From Acidimicrobiaceae bacterium (GTDB lineage Bacteria; Actinomycetota; Acidimicrobiia; Acidimicrobiales; Ilumatobacteraceae): 37,371 bases of DNA. The translations under genes were made by a program, and so were the position numbers. The stretch is from assembly GCA_947505655.1 (NCBI GenBank), contig CANNMD010000006.1, positions 1-37,371 of the forward strand, given 5' to 3'. This document shows, piece by piece, positions 1-11,853 of this stretch (within the stretch, counting starts at the first letter, position 1; each line of letters begins with the position of its first letter). Below the pieces are notes generated by a model. The model was not told the origin of the DNA. It was given only the letters and a program-made list of their open reading frames with translations, and made no database searches.

Positions 1-487
1 CGCGGATTTCGCCGGCAAGCACGCCGTGCTCGACCACAGGCTCGGCGCCACCCTGCTCGATGACTGAACGCCAGATTTCGTGGGCGGGATCGATCGCGTC
101 AGACACCGGATACGGCTCGTGGTGGGCCGCCACAAGCGAACGACCCTGCGCTTGCCACACGGCGATGGGCATCTCGAACAGCGCCGCACGACGAGCCAGG
201 ATGCCCGTAGACGCCTCGGCGATGACCGCCAAGGCACGCACATCGCTCTGACGAGTTGCCCACGCCAGCGCCGCGCCCAGCCCGCGTTCGGGCTGTTCGT
301 CGAGCAGCACCCAGGCACAGTCGCCCACGATCAATGCTGCGCCTCGACCAAACGACGCGCCCGCTTGTGCATCGGCCACGCTTGGCAAGGCGTGGGGCCC
401 AAGATGGTCGCTGACCAGTGCTCTGAGCTTGATCGACAGCAGTGCGGCGCGGCGCGTGGGGTCTGCAGGAGCGGGCGACGTAGTCAC
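1..487 (-). CDS. hypothetical protein, 3' end truncated by window edge
   Basis: Reverse strand is open from a GTG at 487 to the window edge (VTTSPAPADPTRRAALLSIKLRALVSDHLGPHALPSVADAQAGASFGRGAALIVGDCAWVLLDE...). Not in the ORF track because no stop lies in the window. No family recognised. Confidence 0.6.
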   Translation of the reverse strand, partial: MTTSPAPADPTRRAALLSIKLRALVSDHLGPHALPSVADAQAGASFGRGAALIVGDCAWVLLDEQPERGLGAALAWATRQSDVRALAVIAEASTGILARRAALFEMPIAVWQAQGRSLVAAHHEPYPVSDAIDPAHEIWRSVIEQGGAEPVVEHGVLAGEIR

Positions 488-569
488 CTCGCCAGACTAC
501 GAGCCGAAAGCGTCGACAGCATGGGCAGCATCGGCGGCATCACGCCGTCGGCCCCATTGGCACAGCGAA

Positions 570-607
570 AACGACAAATGCCACTCGATCTCTCGATCGA
601 ATGGCAT
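570..607 (-). terminator. rho-independent terminator downstream of rpmE
   Basis: 13-nt arms ATGCCACTCGATC (578-590) and GATCGAATGGCAT (595-607), one G-U-type mismatch, followed on the minus strand by TTTGTCGTTTTC. Confidence 0.75.
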
Positions 608-645
608 CTGTACAAAACCAAAACCTGCAGCAACGCTGCGAGGAG

Positions 646-858
646 TTACTGACCCTTGCGGGCTCCGTAACGCTTGTTGAAACGCTCGACGCGGCCGCCA
701 GCATCGACGAGCTTTTGCTTGCCGGTGAAGTACGGGTGGCACTCGTTGCACAATTCAAGGCTGAGCGTGCCAGTGCGAGTGCTCTGCGTGACAAAAACGT
801 TGCCGCACGTGCACTTCACGGTGACATCGGCGTAAACGGGGTGGATGTCGGTCTTCAT
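646..858 (-). CDS. rpmE: 50S ribosomal protein L31
   Basis: 70 aa [27 protein letters not shown]...[30 protein letters not shown]; CxC and CxxC zinc-binding cysteines; sits directly downstream of rho. Embedded in the longer track ORF 646..1392. Confidence 0.95.
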   Translation of the reverse strand: MKTDIHPVYADVTVKCTCGNVFVTQSTRTGTLSLELCNECHPYFTGKQKLVDAGGRVERFNKRYGARKGQ

Positions 859-925
859 GACGATCTCCAAAATAGAACGGACGAGAAATGATAGCGGCCG
901 AAAGGAATTTCCGACCCAGGTGTTG

Positions 926-2908
<1,983 letters not shown>

Positions 2909-3186
2909 GGGATCCAACTTTCCAAGAAATGTCCCAAACCGGGACTGAGGGCTATGTGGGCGAGACGCGAGACGTGCACAAGCACAACCGACGTTGATAG
3001 ACCCGCCAACAGCAACAAGAGATTCACACGGCCACGGTTCCGCCAGCGAAATGGTCGCGGGGCGCATCGGAAAGTGCGGCTCGGAACTCCGAGCAATACG
3101 CACCTTACACATCACTTCAGCTGAGATGCAACCACCGCGCCAGATCGCAGCGTTGGCCAAGCTGGGCGCGAGCCCAACGCAGTTGG

Positions 3187-4578
3187 TCAGCGGGCGACGG
3201 CCCGCTCGACAAATGTCTGAACGGCGGCGAGATCGTTCGCAACCAGATTCGTATGTTCGGTGCGATCGAGCAGATCGGCGAGGTGCGCTGGCAACGGTGG
3301 CCGCACACCGGTCGCGGCAAACACCGCATCGGGGAACTTGGCGGGATGCGCCGTTGCCAATGTGACCACCGGACGTCCGTCGAGATGCGCACCGAGACTG
3401 CGCACAGCGGCTGTGCCGGTGGCCGTATGCGGATCGATGAATTGTCCGCTGGATTCGTACACGCGACGGATCTCATGGACGATGCCAGCGTCGTCGACCT
3501 TGGCCGCGCGAAACACTGGGCTGATCCACGTAGCCATCTGGTCGGGCTCCACCTTGAGTGATCCGCTGTGACGGAACCGCTGCAACTGCTCGGCGGTCAT
3601 GCCGCCATCGCGGCCGTTCATCTCGAAGAGCAACCGCTCGAAGTTTGAGGACACTTGAATGTCCATCGATGGGCTCAATGTGGGCATCACGTCGCGGGCG
3701 GTCATGTCGTTGTCGTTGATAAACCGAGTGAGGATGTCGTTCGAGTTCGAGGCCACGATGAAGTCGGCGATAGGTGCGCCCATCTTGCGTGCAATCCAGC
3801 CGCTGAGCACGTTGCCGAAGTTGCCTGTGGGCACGCTGAAGGTGGTCTGGTTGATGGCCGTAGCACCGAGCGAACGCGTTGATGTCACGTAGTACACGAT
3901 CTGCGCCATGACACGCGCCCAGTTGATGCTGTTCACTGCCGACAAGTTCATGCGTTCGCGGAACGCGGCGTCGTTAAACATTGCCTTCACGAGATCCTGG
4001 CAATCGTCGAACGTGCCCTCGACCGCCACGGTGTGCACGTTGGGCGAGTCGACCGTGGTCATCTGCTTGCGTTGCACATCGCTGGTTCGCCCTTGCGGGT
4101 ACAAGATCACGATGTCTACGTTGCTGCACGATTTCACGCCATCGATGGCAGCACTGCCGGTGTCGCCACTGGTTGCACCCACGATGGTGACACGTTGCCC
4201 GCGCTGCGCAAGCACGTGATCAAACAGTCGACCCACTAGCTGCAACGCCACGTCTTTGAACGCAAGCGTGGGTCCGTGGAACTGCTCGAGCAACCACTCG
4301 TTGGCGCCAATCTGAACCAGCGGCACCACCGCATCGTGACGGAACGTTGCGTATGCATCGGTGCACAACTGCGCAAACACATCGGCGTCGATCTCGCCGG
4401 CGACAAACGGCGCCATCACTGCGGCAGCGGCTTCGGCATAACTCGTTACGTGGGTGAGATCGGGCAGGCTCGGCCACTCGGCGGGCATATACAAACCACC
4501 GTCGTTGGCGAGGCCGGCAAGCAGCACATCGCAGAACCCGAGTTCGGGCGCAGCGCCGCGGGTAGACACATAACGCAT
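3187..4578 (-). CDS. thrC: threonine synthase
   Basis: MRYVSTRGAAPELGFCDVLLAGLANDGGLYMPAEWP..., PLP lysine region GPTLAFKDVALQ, SGDTGSAAI. Confidence 0.94.
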   Translation of the reverse strand: MRYVSTRGAAPELGFCDVLLAGLANDGGLYMPAEWPSLPDLTHVTSYAEAAAAVMAPFVAGEIDADVFAQLCTDAYATFRHDAVVPLVQIGANEWLLEQFHGPTLAFKDVALQLVGRLFDHVLAQRGQRVTIVGATSGDTGSAAIDGVKSCSNVDIVILYPQGRTSDVQRKQMTTVDSPNVHTVAVEGTFDDCQDLVKAMFNDAAFRERMNLSAVNSINWARVMAQIVYYVTSTRSLGATAINQTTFSVPTGNFGNVLSGWIARKMGAPIADFIVASNSNDILTRFINDNDMTARDVMPTLSPSMDIQVSSNFERLLFEMNGRDGGMTAEQLQRFRHSGSLKVEPDQMATWISPVFRAAKVDDAGIVHEIRRVYESSGQFIDPHTATGTAAVRSLGAHLDGRPVVTLATAHPAKFPDAVFAATGVRPPLPAHLADLLDRTEHTNLVANDLAAVQTFVERAVAR

Positions 4579-4583
4579 GGGTC

Positions 4584-5873
4584 TCAGGCTCCGATGACGC
4601 GCAGGAGACTGCCGACCCGCTTGACCGTGTCGAGGTCGCGCAGTTCGCGCACGCAGTTCTGCAGCGACGACTCTTTGGCCGTGTGGGTGATGAACACGAG
4701 GCGGGCGTCGTCGCGCAGACCCTCTTGTTCGGCGGCGCGGATGCTCACGTCGTTACGCGCAAACACGCCCGTGACCGAGTGCAACACGCCGGGTCGATCG
4801 GCCACATCGAGACTGAGCAAGTACTCGCTGTTGGTCTCGTCGATAGGGCGAATCACTGCCCGACCAAACGAGCCAAGCGAGCCGTGAGTGCCCTGCGACA
4901 GGTTGACCGCTGCGTCGATGACATCGCCAAGTACTGCAGAAGCGGTGGGCATTCCACCAGCACCGCGACCGTAGAACATCAGCGAGCCAACAGCTTCGCC
5001 CTCGATGAACACTGCGTTGTAGCTCTCGCGCACGCTGGCGAGCGGATGATGGATGGGCACCATCGCCGGGTGTACTCGCACCGAAACCTCGCCGGTAGAT
5101 GCATCTTGTTCGCAGATGGCAAGCAGCTTGACCACGAAACCGAGACGCGATGCCATAGCGATATCGCCAGCGGTGACGCCGCTGATGCCCTCGTGATACA
5201 CATCGCCGGCAACGACCTTGGTGCCGAACGCGATGGTGGCGATGATGGCCGCCTTCGCGCCGGCATCGAAGCCTTCGACATCGGCTGTTGGGTCACGCTC
5301 GGCAAAACCAAGCCGCTGGGCCTCAGACAGGGCGGCTGAATAGTCGGCGCCCTGCTCGGTCATCTTGGTGAGAATGAAGTTGGTGGTGCCGTTGACAATG
5401 CCAAGCACTCGACGAATCGGCTCACCGCGAAGGCTTTCGCGCAATGCGCGAACGATTGGGATGCCGCCGGCAACGGCTGCCTCGAACAACAGGTCGACGC
5501 CAGCAGTATCGGCAGCTGCGTACAGCTCGGCACCTACGTTGGCGAGCAGTTCTTTGTTGGCAGTGACCACTGGCTTACCAGCGGCGAGCGCAGCAGCAAT
5601 CAGTTCGCGGGCTGGCTCGATGCCACCGATGACCTCAACCACGAGATCTACTTCGGGATCATCGACCACGGCACGCGCATCGCGAACCAACACGCCTGCG
5701 GCGAGGTCGACTTCTCTCTCGCGGGACACGTTGCGTACAGCAACTCGGGTCACCTCAAGACGTATGCCAGTACGCGCCTCAATTGCCGCTGCCTGTTCGG
5801 TTACGAGTTGCACAAACGCCGCTCCGACGTTGCCGCAACCCAACACACCAATACGAACGTGATTGCCGGTCAT
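4584..5873 (-). CDS. hom: homoserine dehydrogenase (with C-terminal ACT domain)
   Basis: MTGNHVRIGVLGCGNVGAAFVQLV, NGTTNFILTKM, C-terminal LSLDVADRPGVLHSVTGVFARNDVSI. An in-frame GTG start at 5879 is possible. Confidence 0.94.
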   Translation of the reverse strand: MTGNHVRIGVLGCGNVGAAFVQLVTEQAAAIEARTGIRLEVTRVAVRNVSREREVDLAAGVLVRDARAVVDDPEVDLVVEVIGGIEPARELIAAALAAGKPVVTANKELLANVGAELYAAADTAGVDLLFEAAVAGGIPIVRALRESLRGEPIRRVLGIVNGTTNFILTKMTEQGADYSAALSEAQRLGFAERDPTADVEGFDAGAKAAIIATIAFGTKVVAGDVYHEGISGVTAGDIAMASRLGFVVKLLAICEQDASTGEVSVRVHPAMVPIHHPLASVRESYNAVFIEGEAVGSLMFYGRGAGGMPTASAVLGDVIDAAVNLSQGTHGSLGSFGRAVIRPIDETNSEYLLSLDVADRPGVLHSVTGVFARNDVSIRAAEQEGLRDDARLVFITHTAKESSLQNCVRELRDLDTVKRVGSLLRVIGA

Positions 5874-6003
5874 AGCCACGGCTGCAGGCTAGGCGCACAC
5901 AAGCGCTCTCGGAAGTTCATTAACCAATAATTGAGGGTTCAAGACCATCGAGCAGCTCGGCAAGAAACGCCTGCAACATCGCAACGTGCGGCAGAGATTC
6001 CTC

Positions 6004-7281
6004 TTAGCCCACGTCGCAGGCAAGGAGATCGTCGTACGTCTCGCGACGAATCACGAGCCGCGCCTGACCGTTGCTGACGAACACCACTGGCGGACGCGCG
6101 ACCTTGTTGTAGTTGCTGCCCATGCTGTGCCCATACGCACCGGTGACCGGTGTGGCAACTAAATCGCCGACGCGAATGTCGGTGGGCACCGCTGCGTCGA
6201 AGATCAAGATGTCGCCGCTCTCGCAATGCTTGCCCACGAGACGCGCTGAGCCCGGGCGTTCGGCGGCAACATCGCGCGGCAAAAACGCTTCGTAACCACT
6301 GCCGTACAACACCGGCCGGGGGTTGTCGCTCATGCCGCCATCGACCGAGATGTAGGTGCGGATGCCAGGGATGGTCTTCACCGTGCCCACCGTGTACACC
6401 GTGAGTGCAGCAGATGCGACGATCGACCGGCCGGGCTCGATGCTGATGCGAGCGCGCACATTGAGCGCTGCGCATGCGTCGAGCAGCACGTTGCCCCAAT
6501 GCGCGATGGTGGGTGCTTCCTCGCCGCTTGTGTAGGCGACGCCGAGGCCGCCGCCGAGCACCAACTCGGGCAGACCGAATGGCTCGGCGAACTTGGCCAT
6601 CACCTCGGCAGCCCTAGCGAAGCTTGATGCCTCGAACACGTTTGAGCCGATGTGACAGTGCAACCCGACGAGATGCATTGAGGCCGAACTGGTGGCGCGA
6701 TCAACCGCACGTGCGGCATCGCCGTTGCCAAGGTTGAAACCGAACTTGCTGTCGTCTTGACCCGTAGCGATGAACTCGTGGGTGTGCGCGTGCACGCCCG
6801 GCGTGATGCGCAACAGCACATCTGGGCAAGGCAATCCTTCGCCATGCAACGCGTCGAGACGATCCATCTCATCGAAACTGTCGACCACGATGTGATGCAC
6901 ACCGACAGTGACCGCCTGGCGCAACTCTTGGACGCTCTTGTTGTTGCCGTGCATCACGCATGCCGATGCTGGAACCCCAGCGGCCAACACAATGTGCAAT
7001 TCGCCGCCGGTAGACACATCGAGCAGCAGACCTTCTTCATATGCCAGCAAGGCCATTGCCTTGCAGAGAAATGCCTTGCTGGCATACACCACGTTGCGAC
7101 GGCCAAACGCCTGCACTGCCTCGCGGCAGCGGGCGCGCAGGTGGTCTTCGTCGTACACGAACAACGGCGTGCCATAGGTGGCGGCAAGCTCGGGCACCGA
7201 GCAACCGCCGATGAACAGCGAGCCATCGGAACCAATGGTTGCATTGTCGGGCAGCAACGACATGGGGACTGCGGTAGTCAT
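6004..7281 (-). CDS. lysA: diaminopimelate decarboxylase
   Basis: TPLFVYDEDHLRARC, VYASKAFLCKAM (PLP Lys), HCHIGSNVFE, GGGLGV, EPGRSIV, CESGDIL. Start MTTAVPMSLLPDNA chosen 2 bp after the argS stop. Confidence 0.93.
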   Translation of the reverse strand: MTTAVPMSLLPDNATIGSDGSLFIGGCSVPELAATYGTPLFVYDEDHLRARCREAVQAFGRRNVVYASKAFLCKAMALLAYEEGLLLDVSTGGELHIVLAAGVPASACVMHGNNKSVQELRQAVTVGVHHIVVDSFDEMDRLDALHGEGLPCPDVLLRITPGVHAHTHEFIATGQDDSKFGFNLGNGDAARAVDRATSSASMHLVGLHCHIGSNVFEASSFARAAEVMAKFAEPFGLPELVLGGGLGVAYTSGEEAPTIAHWGNVLLDACAALNVRARISIEPGRSIVASAALTVYTVGTVKTIPGIRTYISVDGGMSDNPRPVLYGSGYEAFLPRDVAAERPGSARLVGKHCESGDILIFDAAVPTDIRVGDLVATPVTGAYGHSMGSNYNKVARPPVVFVSNGQARLVIRRETYDDLLACDVG

Positions 7282-7283
7282 AT

Positions 7284-9017
7284 CTACATCCGCTCTGGCG
7301 CTGAGATGCCGAGAAGGTCGAGGCCCTTTTCCATCACCCGCGCTGTGACATCGCACAACGCAAGACGGCTCTGCTTGGTTGCTTCGTCGGCAGCCTTGAG
7401 CACGGGGCAGTGCTCGTAAAAGCCAGTGAAGTCTTGGGCCAGATCGAACAGGTAGGTGCACAAGCGATGCGGGCTATAGCGATCGATGGTGTCCCAAACA
7501 GCGGTGTCGAAGGCAAGCAGGCGCAACGCGAGGGCGCGCTCTTGCGGAGTTGCCAGCACCGGCACCGAGTTGCGCACCGACGCGCGATCGACTTCGGCGC
7601 GGCGGAAGATGCTGCAAATACGCGCGTGCGCGTATTGCAAGTACGGCGCTGTGTTGCCATCGAACGACAGCATGCGATCCCACTCGAACACGTAGTCCTT
7701 GATGCGATCGGTTGACAGGTCGGCGTACTTCACAGCGCCGATACCAATTGCATGCGCAACAGCCGTGCGCTCGGCAGCGGGCAGATCGGGATTCTTGTCG
7801 ACCACTGCGGCCTCGGCTCGCTCGAGAGCCTCGTTGAGTAGTTCGTTGAGCTTCAGCGACTCGCCGCTGCGGCTCTTGAGCATCTTGCGATCGGCGCCGA
7901 GCACGTTGCCGAACGCCACGTGCACGGCCACGCCAGGAGCCAGCCAGCCCGCCATCTCAGACACAGCAAACACCATCGCCAAATGCTGGGCCTGAGGCGC
8001 ACCAACCACGTAGACCATGCGATCGACCTTGAGTCGCTCGACACGATCGATGACACACGCAAGGTCGGTGGTTGCGTAGTTGTATCCACCCACCGAGTTC
8101 TGCACGATGAGCGGCAACGGCTCGCCTTCGCGGTTCAGGTATCCGGCTGGGAACACCACCTGAGCGCCATCGCTCTCGCGCAGCAGACCCACGTCGCGAA
8201 GTCTTGTGACGACATCGGGCAGCATCGGGTTGTACATGCTCTCGGGTGCCAGATCGGCATCGGTGAGTAACACGCCAAGCGTTGCGTACACCGTGTTGAA
8301 GTAACGGGTGCTCTCGGCCACGAGCACGCCCCACAAACGAAGTGTCTCGGCGTCGCCACCCTGCAGCAGCACCACGCGCTGACGAGCGCGATCGCCGAAG
8401 GCCTCGCCGGCTTCGAACTTGACGCGAGCCGCTTTATAGAAACCAGCGAGGTCGCCCACGGACAGTTCGCTGGCCGCTTCGGTTTCGCCGAGGTCGAGCA
8501 TGTGCTCGATCAACATGCCAAACGGAGTGCCCCAATCGCCGATGTGATTCTCTTTGGTGACCCGGTGTCCAACAAAGGTAAGCATGCGCACGATGGCATC
8601 GCCGATAACCGTGGTGCGGAGATGCCCAACGTGCATCTCCTTGGCCACGTTGGGATGCGAGTAATCGACAACGATGTGCTCGACCAGTGGCGTGGAACGC
8701 ACACCAAGGTGGCTGTCGTTGGCCGCTGCGGCAAGCTGAGATGCCAAGAACTCATTGGTAAACGTGAGGTTCAAAAAGCCGGGGCCGGCAATCTCGATGT
8801 CGCTACACACGCCGACAAGTAGGTCTCGGGCGATGGCCAACACAGCTTCGGCAACCTGACGAGGATTCTGGCCAAGCTGCTTGGCGATAGCCAGCGCACC
8901 GTTGGCCTGCGCGTCGGCGCGGTCGCTGGGTCGCACTACAGGATCGACGCCGGGGCCGCCGACGGCAGCAAAGGCCGGGGCCAACAGTTCAGAGACGGTG
9001 ACAATCGGATCAGCCAT
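7284..9017 (-). CDS. argS: arginine--tRNA ligase
   Basis: MADPIVTVSELLAPAFAAV...; HIGH-like motif SHPNVAKEMHVGHLRTTVIGD; C-terminal DALR-type anticodon-binding end (LCDVTARVMEKGLDLLGISAPERM). Confidence 0.94.
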   Translation of the reverse strand: MADPIVTVSELLAPAFAAVGGPGVDPVVRPSDRADAQANGALAIAKQLGQNPRQVAEAVLAIARDLLVGVCSDIEIAGPGFLNLTFTNEFLASQLAAAANDSHLGVRSTPLVEHIVVDYSHPNVAKEMHVGHLRTTVIGDAIVRMLTFVGHRVTKENHIGDWGTPFGMLIEHMLDLGETEAASELSVGDLAGFYKAARVKFEAGEAFGDRARQRVVLLQGGDAETLRLWGVLVAESTRYFNTVYATLGVLLTDADLAPESMYNPMLPDVVTRLRDVGLLRESDGAQVVFPAGYLNREGEPLPLIVQNSVGGYNYATTDLACVIDRVERLKVDRMVYVVGAPQAQHLAMVFAVSEMAGWLAPGVAVHVAFGNVLGADRKMLKSRSGESLKLNELLNEALERAEAAVVDKNPDLPAAERTAVAHAIGIGAVKYADLSTDRIKDYVFEWDRMLSFDGNTAPYLQYAHARICSIFRRAEVDRASVRNSVPVLATPQERALALRLLAFDTAVWDTIDRYSPHRLCTYLFDLAQDFTGFYEHCPVLKAADEATKQSRLALCDVTARVMEKGLDLLGISAPERM

Positions 9018-9144
9018 GGACTGCCATTCTGCCCGTTCAGCCACGTGAACACGAAGTGCATTCAAAACGCGCAGTCGAAACCAACCGCCGCAGCCCTTCG
9101 ACAAACTCGCGCCTCGACCGCTAACGTAGGCAGGCGTTTATCCA

Positions 9145-9216
9145 GCCCTCGTAGCTCAGGGGATAGAGCATTGGTTTCCGGAACCATGTGCGGGAGTTCG
9201 AATCTCTCCGAGGGCG
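9145..9216 (+). tRNA. tRNA-Arg (anticodon CCG)
   Basis: GCCCTCG/CGAGGGC acceptor stem, D-arm GCTCAGGGGATAGAGC, anticodon loop TTCCGGA, T-arm GGGAGTTCGAATCTCTCC; CCA not encoded. Confidence 0.95.
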
Positions 9217-9304
9217 CTCTTCATCGTCGGTGATTCCTGTCGGGCCAATGGCCCAGCCGCCGAGATAGTGGTTCGTCCCCCTCGGCGGTCGTAAGGTATG
9301 ACCC

Positions 9305-9910
9305 GTGAATAGCACCAAGGCCCACATCGCCGCCCTCTCCCTGCTCGATCGCGCGCTCATCGCGGTAACCGACGACGAGTTGGCAGCCCTACTCGCCGGC
9401 CTTCCCGAAGACCACACCACAGCGGTCAAGCGCATCTGCGACCTGCGCGACGAAGACGCCGATCTCGTCGAAGCTGTGCGCATTGCAGCGCATAAGGGTC
9501 GCCTCAATGGCGATCTGCAGCGCCTCGGCGTGGTGCTCTCCGATGCGAGCTTGGCCGATTGCCTCGAGCAGCTCGGCGACGCCGCCGACATGCCCACCGA
9601 GGAAGAACTGCAGGCGGTCATCCCCGGCCTCATCGAGCGTCACGGCCTCGGCATCGTGCGCGTGATGCTCGCTGCAACCGTGGTTGGCGAAGCCCCCGTG
9701 TCGGCGATGATCGTTGGCTTGCTGAAGACCGACGAAACCGTGAAGCTCGCTCCGGTCGAGCTCAAGCCATTGGCTCCGCTGTTGCCACCAAAGGCCGACG
9801 ACGAAGAGCGTCTGCGTCTGAAGGCACAGCGCAAAGAGCGCAAGGCCCAAGAACAGGCCGAAGCAAAGCTGCGTCGCGACCAGGTCGCACGCGCTCGCAA
9901 CCGCGTCTAG
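9305..9910 (+). CDS. conserved hypothetical protein, charged C-terminus
   Basis: 201 aa ORF with actinobacterial-like codon bias and GTG start; C-terminal Lys/Arg/Glu-rich helix (KADDEERLRLKAQRKERKAQEQAEAKLRRDQVARARNRV). Confidence 0.75.
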   Translation: MNSTKAHIAALSLLDRALIAVTDDELAALLAGLPEDHTTAVKRICDLRDEDADLVEAVRIAAHKGRLNGDLQRLGVVLSDASLADCLEQLGDAADMPTEEELQAVIPGLIERHGLGIVRVMLAATVVGEAPVSAMIVGLLKTDETVKLAPVELKPLAPLLPPKADDEERLRLKAQRKERKAQEQAEAKLRRDQVARARNRV

Positions 9911-10461
9911 TTGCTATGCGCCGCCGAGCCCTGTGCGTCGGCAACCAAACGCTCGTGATTGAGTAGCCACGATTTCGCGTCGGTGCCTCCTGCGAATCCA
10001 GTAAGAGAACCGTCGGCGCCCACCACACGGTGGCACGGCACCACAATCGACAATGGATTGCGCCCATTCGCCGCTCCCACTGCACGCGCCTTGCGCGAGT
10101 CGCCCATGCGCCGCGCCTGTTCGCCGTAGCTCACGGTCTCGGCAAAGGCGATGGAACGCAGCGCCATCCATGCGGCCCGCTGAAAATCGGTGCCCTGTGG
10201 ATCGAGCGCTAGGTCGAACTCGGTTCGGGCGCCAGCGAAGTACTCACTGAGTTGTTGACGCGTCTGTTCGAGCACGCCATTGGGGTCAGACTCGCCGCCA
10301 TCGCGATCATCGAGACGCACGCGGTTTGGCTTCTCTGTCTGCCAGAGCACAGCGCGCAGCCCAACATCGGACGCGACAAGCGTGAGCACACCGACCGGAG
10401 TCGACATCGTGGTTTCGTACAACATCGGTACCAACCCTTCTGTGTCACCGAGCGCAGGCAC
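9907..10461 (-). CDS. ogt: methylated-DNA--protein-cysteine S-methyltransferase
   Basis: FQRAAWMALRSIAFAETVSYGEQARRMG...ANGRNPLSIVVPCHRVVGADGSLTGFAGG; active-site PCHRV. Confidence 0.93.
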   Translation of the reverse strand: MPALGDTEGLVPMLYETTMSTPVGVLTLVASDVGLRAVLWQTEKPNRVRLDDRDGGESDPNGVLEQTRQQLSEYFAGARTEFDLALDPQGTDFQRAAWMALRSIAFAETVSYGEQARRMGDSRKARAVGAANGRNPLSIVVPCHRVVGADGSLTGFAGGTDAKSWLLNHERLVADAQGSAAHSN

Positions 10462-10493
10462 TACGCACCGGTGCGGTATGAAACGAACTCAGC

Positions 10494-11723
10494 TCAGCTG
10501 GGCTCTTTGGGCAGACCCAACACTCGCTCGCCAACGATATTGCGCTGGATCTGGCTGGTGCCACCCCAGATGGTCTCGCTGCGGCTGAAGAAGAACGAGC
10601 TCATCATTGGACTCACTGGGTATCCGGCACGGCGCTTATCGCGTGCCGCGCCTGGCCACGCACCAGTTGTTGGGCCAGCGTCGACAAGCATTGCGCCAGC
10701 ACCCGTGATGTCGAGCGCAAGCAGCATTGCTTCTTGGTGCATCTCAGACCAGTACATCTTGTTCGAAGCGCCGAGTGCAACAACGCCAGGGTCGCGGCTG
10801 TTGTTGAGCGTGGCGCTGAGCGAGCGCAAGCCGTTCACGCGCAGGATCTGAATCTTCGTATAGAACTTGACGAGGCGCTGGCGAATGTTGGGATCGTCGA
10901 TGAGCCCGTTGCTCTTGGCCATCTCGGTCATCAACCGGTGCTCTTCTTCGAAGCGGCGGTAGCCAGTGGTTGCGCTCATGCCGCGCTCGAACGCCAGCGT
11001 TGAGTTGGCAACCTTCCAACCGTTGTTCACGCCGCCAACAACATTGTCCTTAGGGCAATGCGCGTTGTCGAAGAACACTTCGCAGAACTCGGCGGTGCCG
11101 TCTGGCTGGGTGATGCCACGAACTTCGACGCCGGGCTGATCCATTGGCACGAGCAGATACGAGATGCCCTTGTGCTTGGGCGCATCGGGGTCGGTGCGGG
11201 TGAGCAAGAAGCAGTAGTCGGCGTGATGGCCCTGGGTGGTCCACACCTTTTGGCCGTTGATGATCCACTCGTCGCCGTCGAGCACGGCCGAGGTCTTCAG
11301 GCTGGCGAGGTCGGAGCCCGAGTTGGGCTCAGAGAAGCCTTGGCACCACGACATCGTGCCATTGAGGATCTTGGGGAGGAAGTGCTTCTTTTGCTCCTCG
11401 GTGCCCCACTGCAGAATCGTTGGGCCCACCAACGTGTCGCCAAAAAAATCTGCGCGAAGTGGTGCTTTTGCCCGAGCAAATTCTTCGCTGAGCACAACGC
11501 CCTGCATTGTGCTGAGGCCCTTGCCGCCGTAGTCAATAGGCCAAGTGGCGCAGATCCAGCCGCCTTCGAACAACGTTGACGGCCACGTAGCGTTGAACTC
11601 CTTGCGCTGCTCGGCGGTCATCTCGAAACCCTTGTCGAACCAGCCCGCAGGCAGGTTTGTCTCGAGCCAACCTCGGATCTCGGTGCGGAATGTCTCGTCG
11701 GCGGAGGAATAGCTCAGGTCCAT
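10494..11723 (-). CDS. acyl-CoA dehydrogenase family protein
   Basis: MDLSYSSADETFRTEIRGWLETNLP..., CQGFSEPNSGSDLASLKTSA, WITNGQKVWTT-like WIINGQKVWTTQGHHADYCFLLTRTD, C-terminal WGGTSQIQRNIVGERVLGLPKEPS. Confidence 0.93.
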   Translation of the reverse strand: MDLSYSSADETFRTEIRGWLETNLPAGWFDKGFEMTAEQRKEFNATWPSTLFEGGWICATWPIDYGGKGLSTMQGVVLSEEFARAKAPLRADFFGDTLVGPTILQWGTEEQKKHFLPKILNGTMSWCQGFSEPNSGSDLASLKTSAVLDGDEWIINGQKVWTTQGHHADYCFLLTRTDPDAPKHKGISYLLVPMDQPGVEVRGITQPDGTAEFCEVFFDNAHCPKDNVVGGVNNGWKVANSTLAFERGMSATTGYRRFEEEHRLMTEMAKSNGLIDDPNIRQRLVKFYTKIQILRVNGLRSLSATLNNSRDPGVVALGASNKMYWSEMHQEAMLLALDITGAGAMLVDAGPTTGAWPGAARDKRRAGYPVSPMMSSFFFSRSETIWGGTSQIQRNIVGERVLGLPKEPS

Positions 11724-11853
11724 TCCACGAGTTTGACCGACAACGCGCCTCGGTTCCAAGCGGAGCCGCAAATGTGCCAGATCCTGTTTACACGCCGTTC
11801 ACACGGCACACACCCACGCGTAACGGTCGACCCGTACGGTGAATCTCGTAGTA

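Noticed and set aside
9242-9254. GGGCCAATGGCCC hairpin after tRNA-Arg as terminator
   Set aside because: Only 5-bp stem and no T-tract; insufficient.
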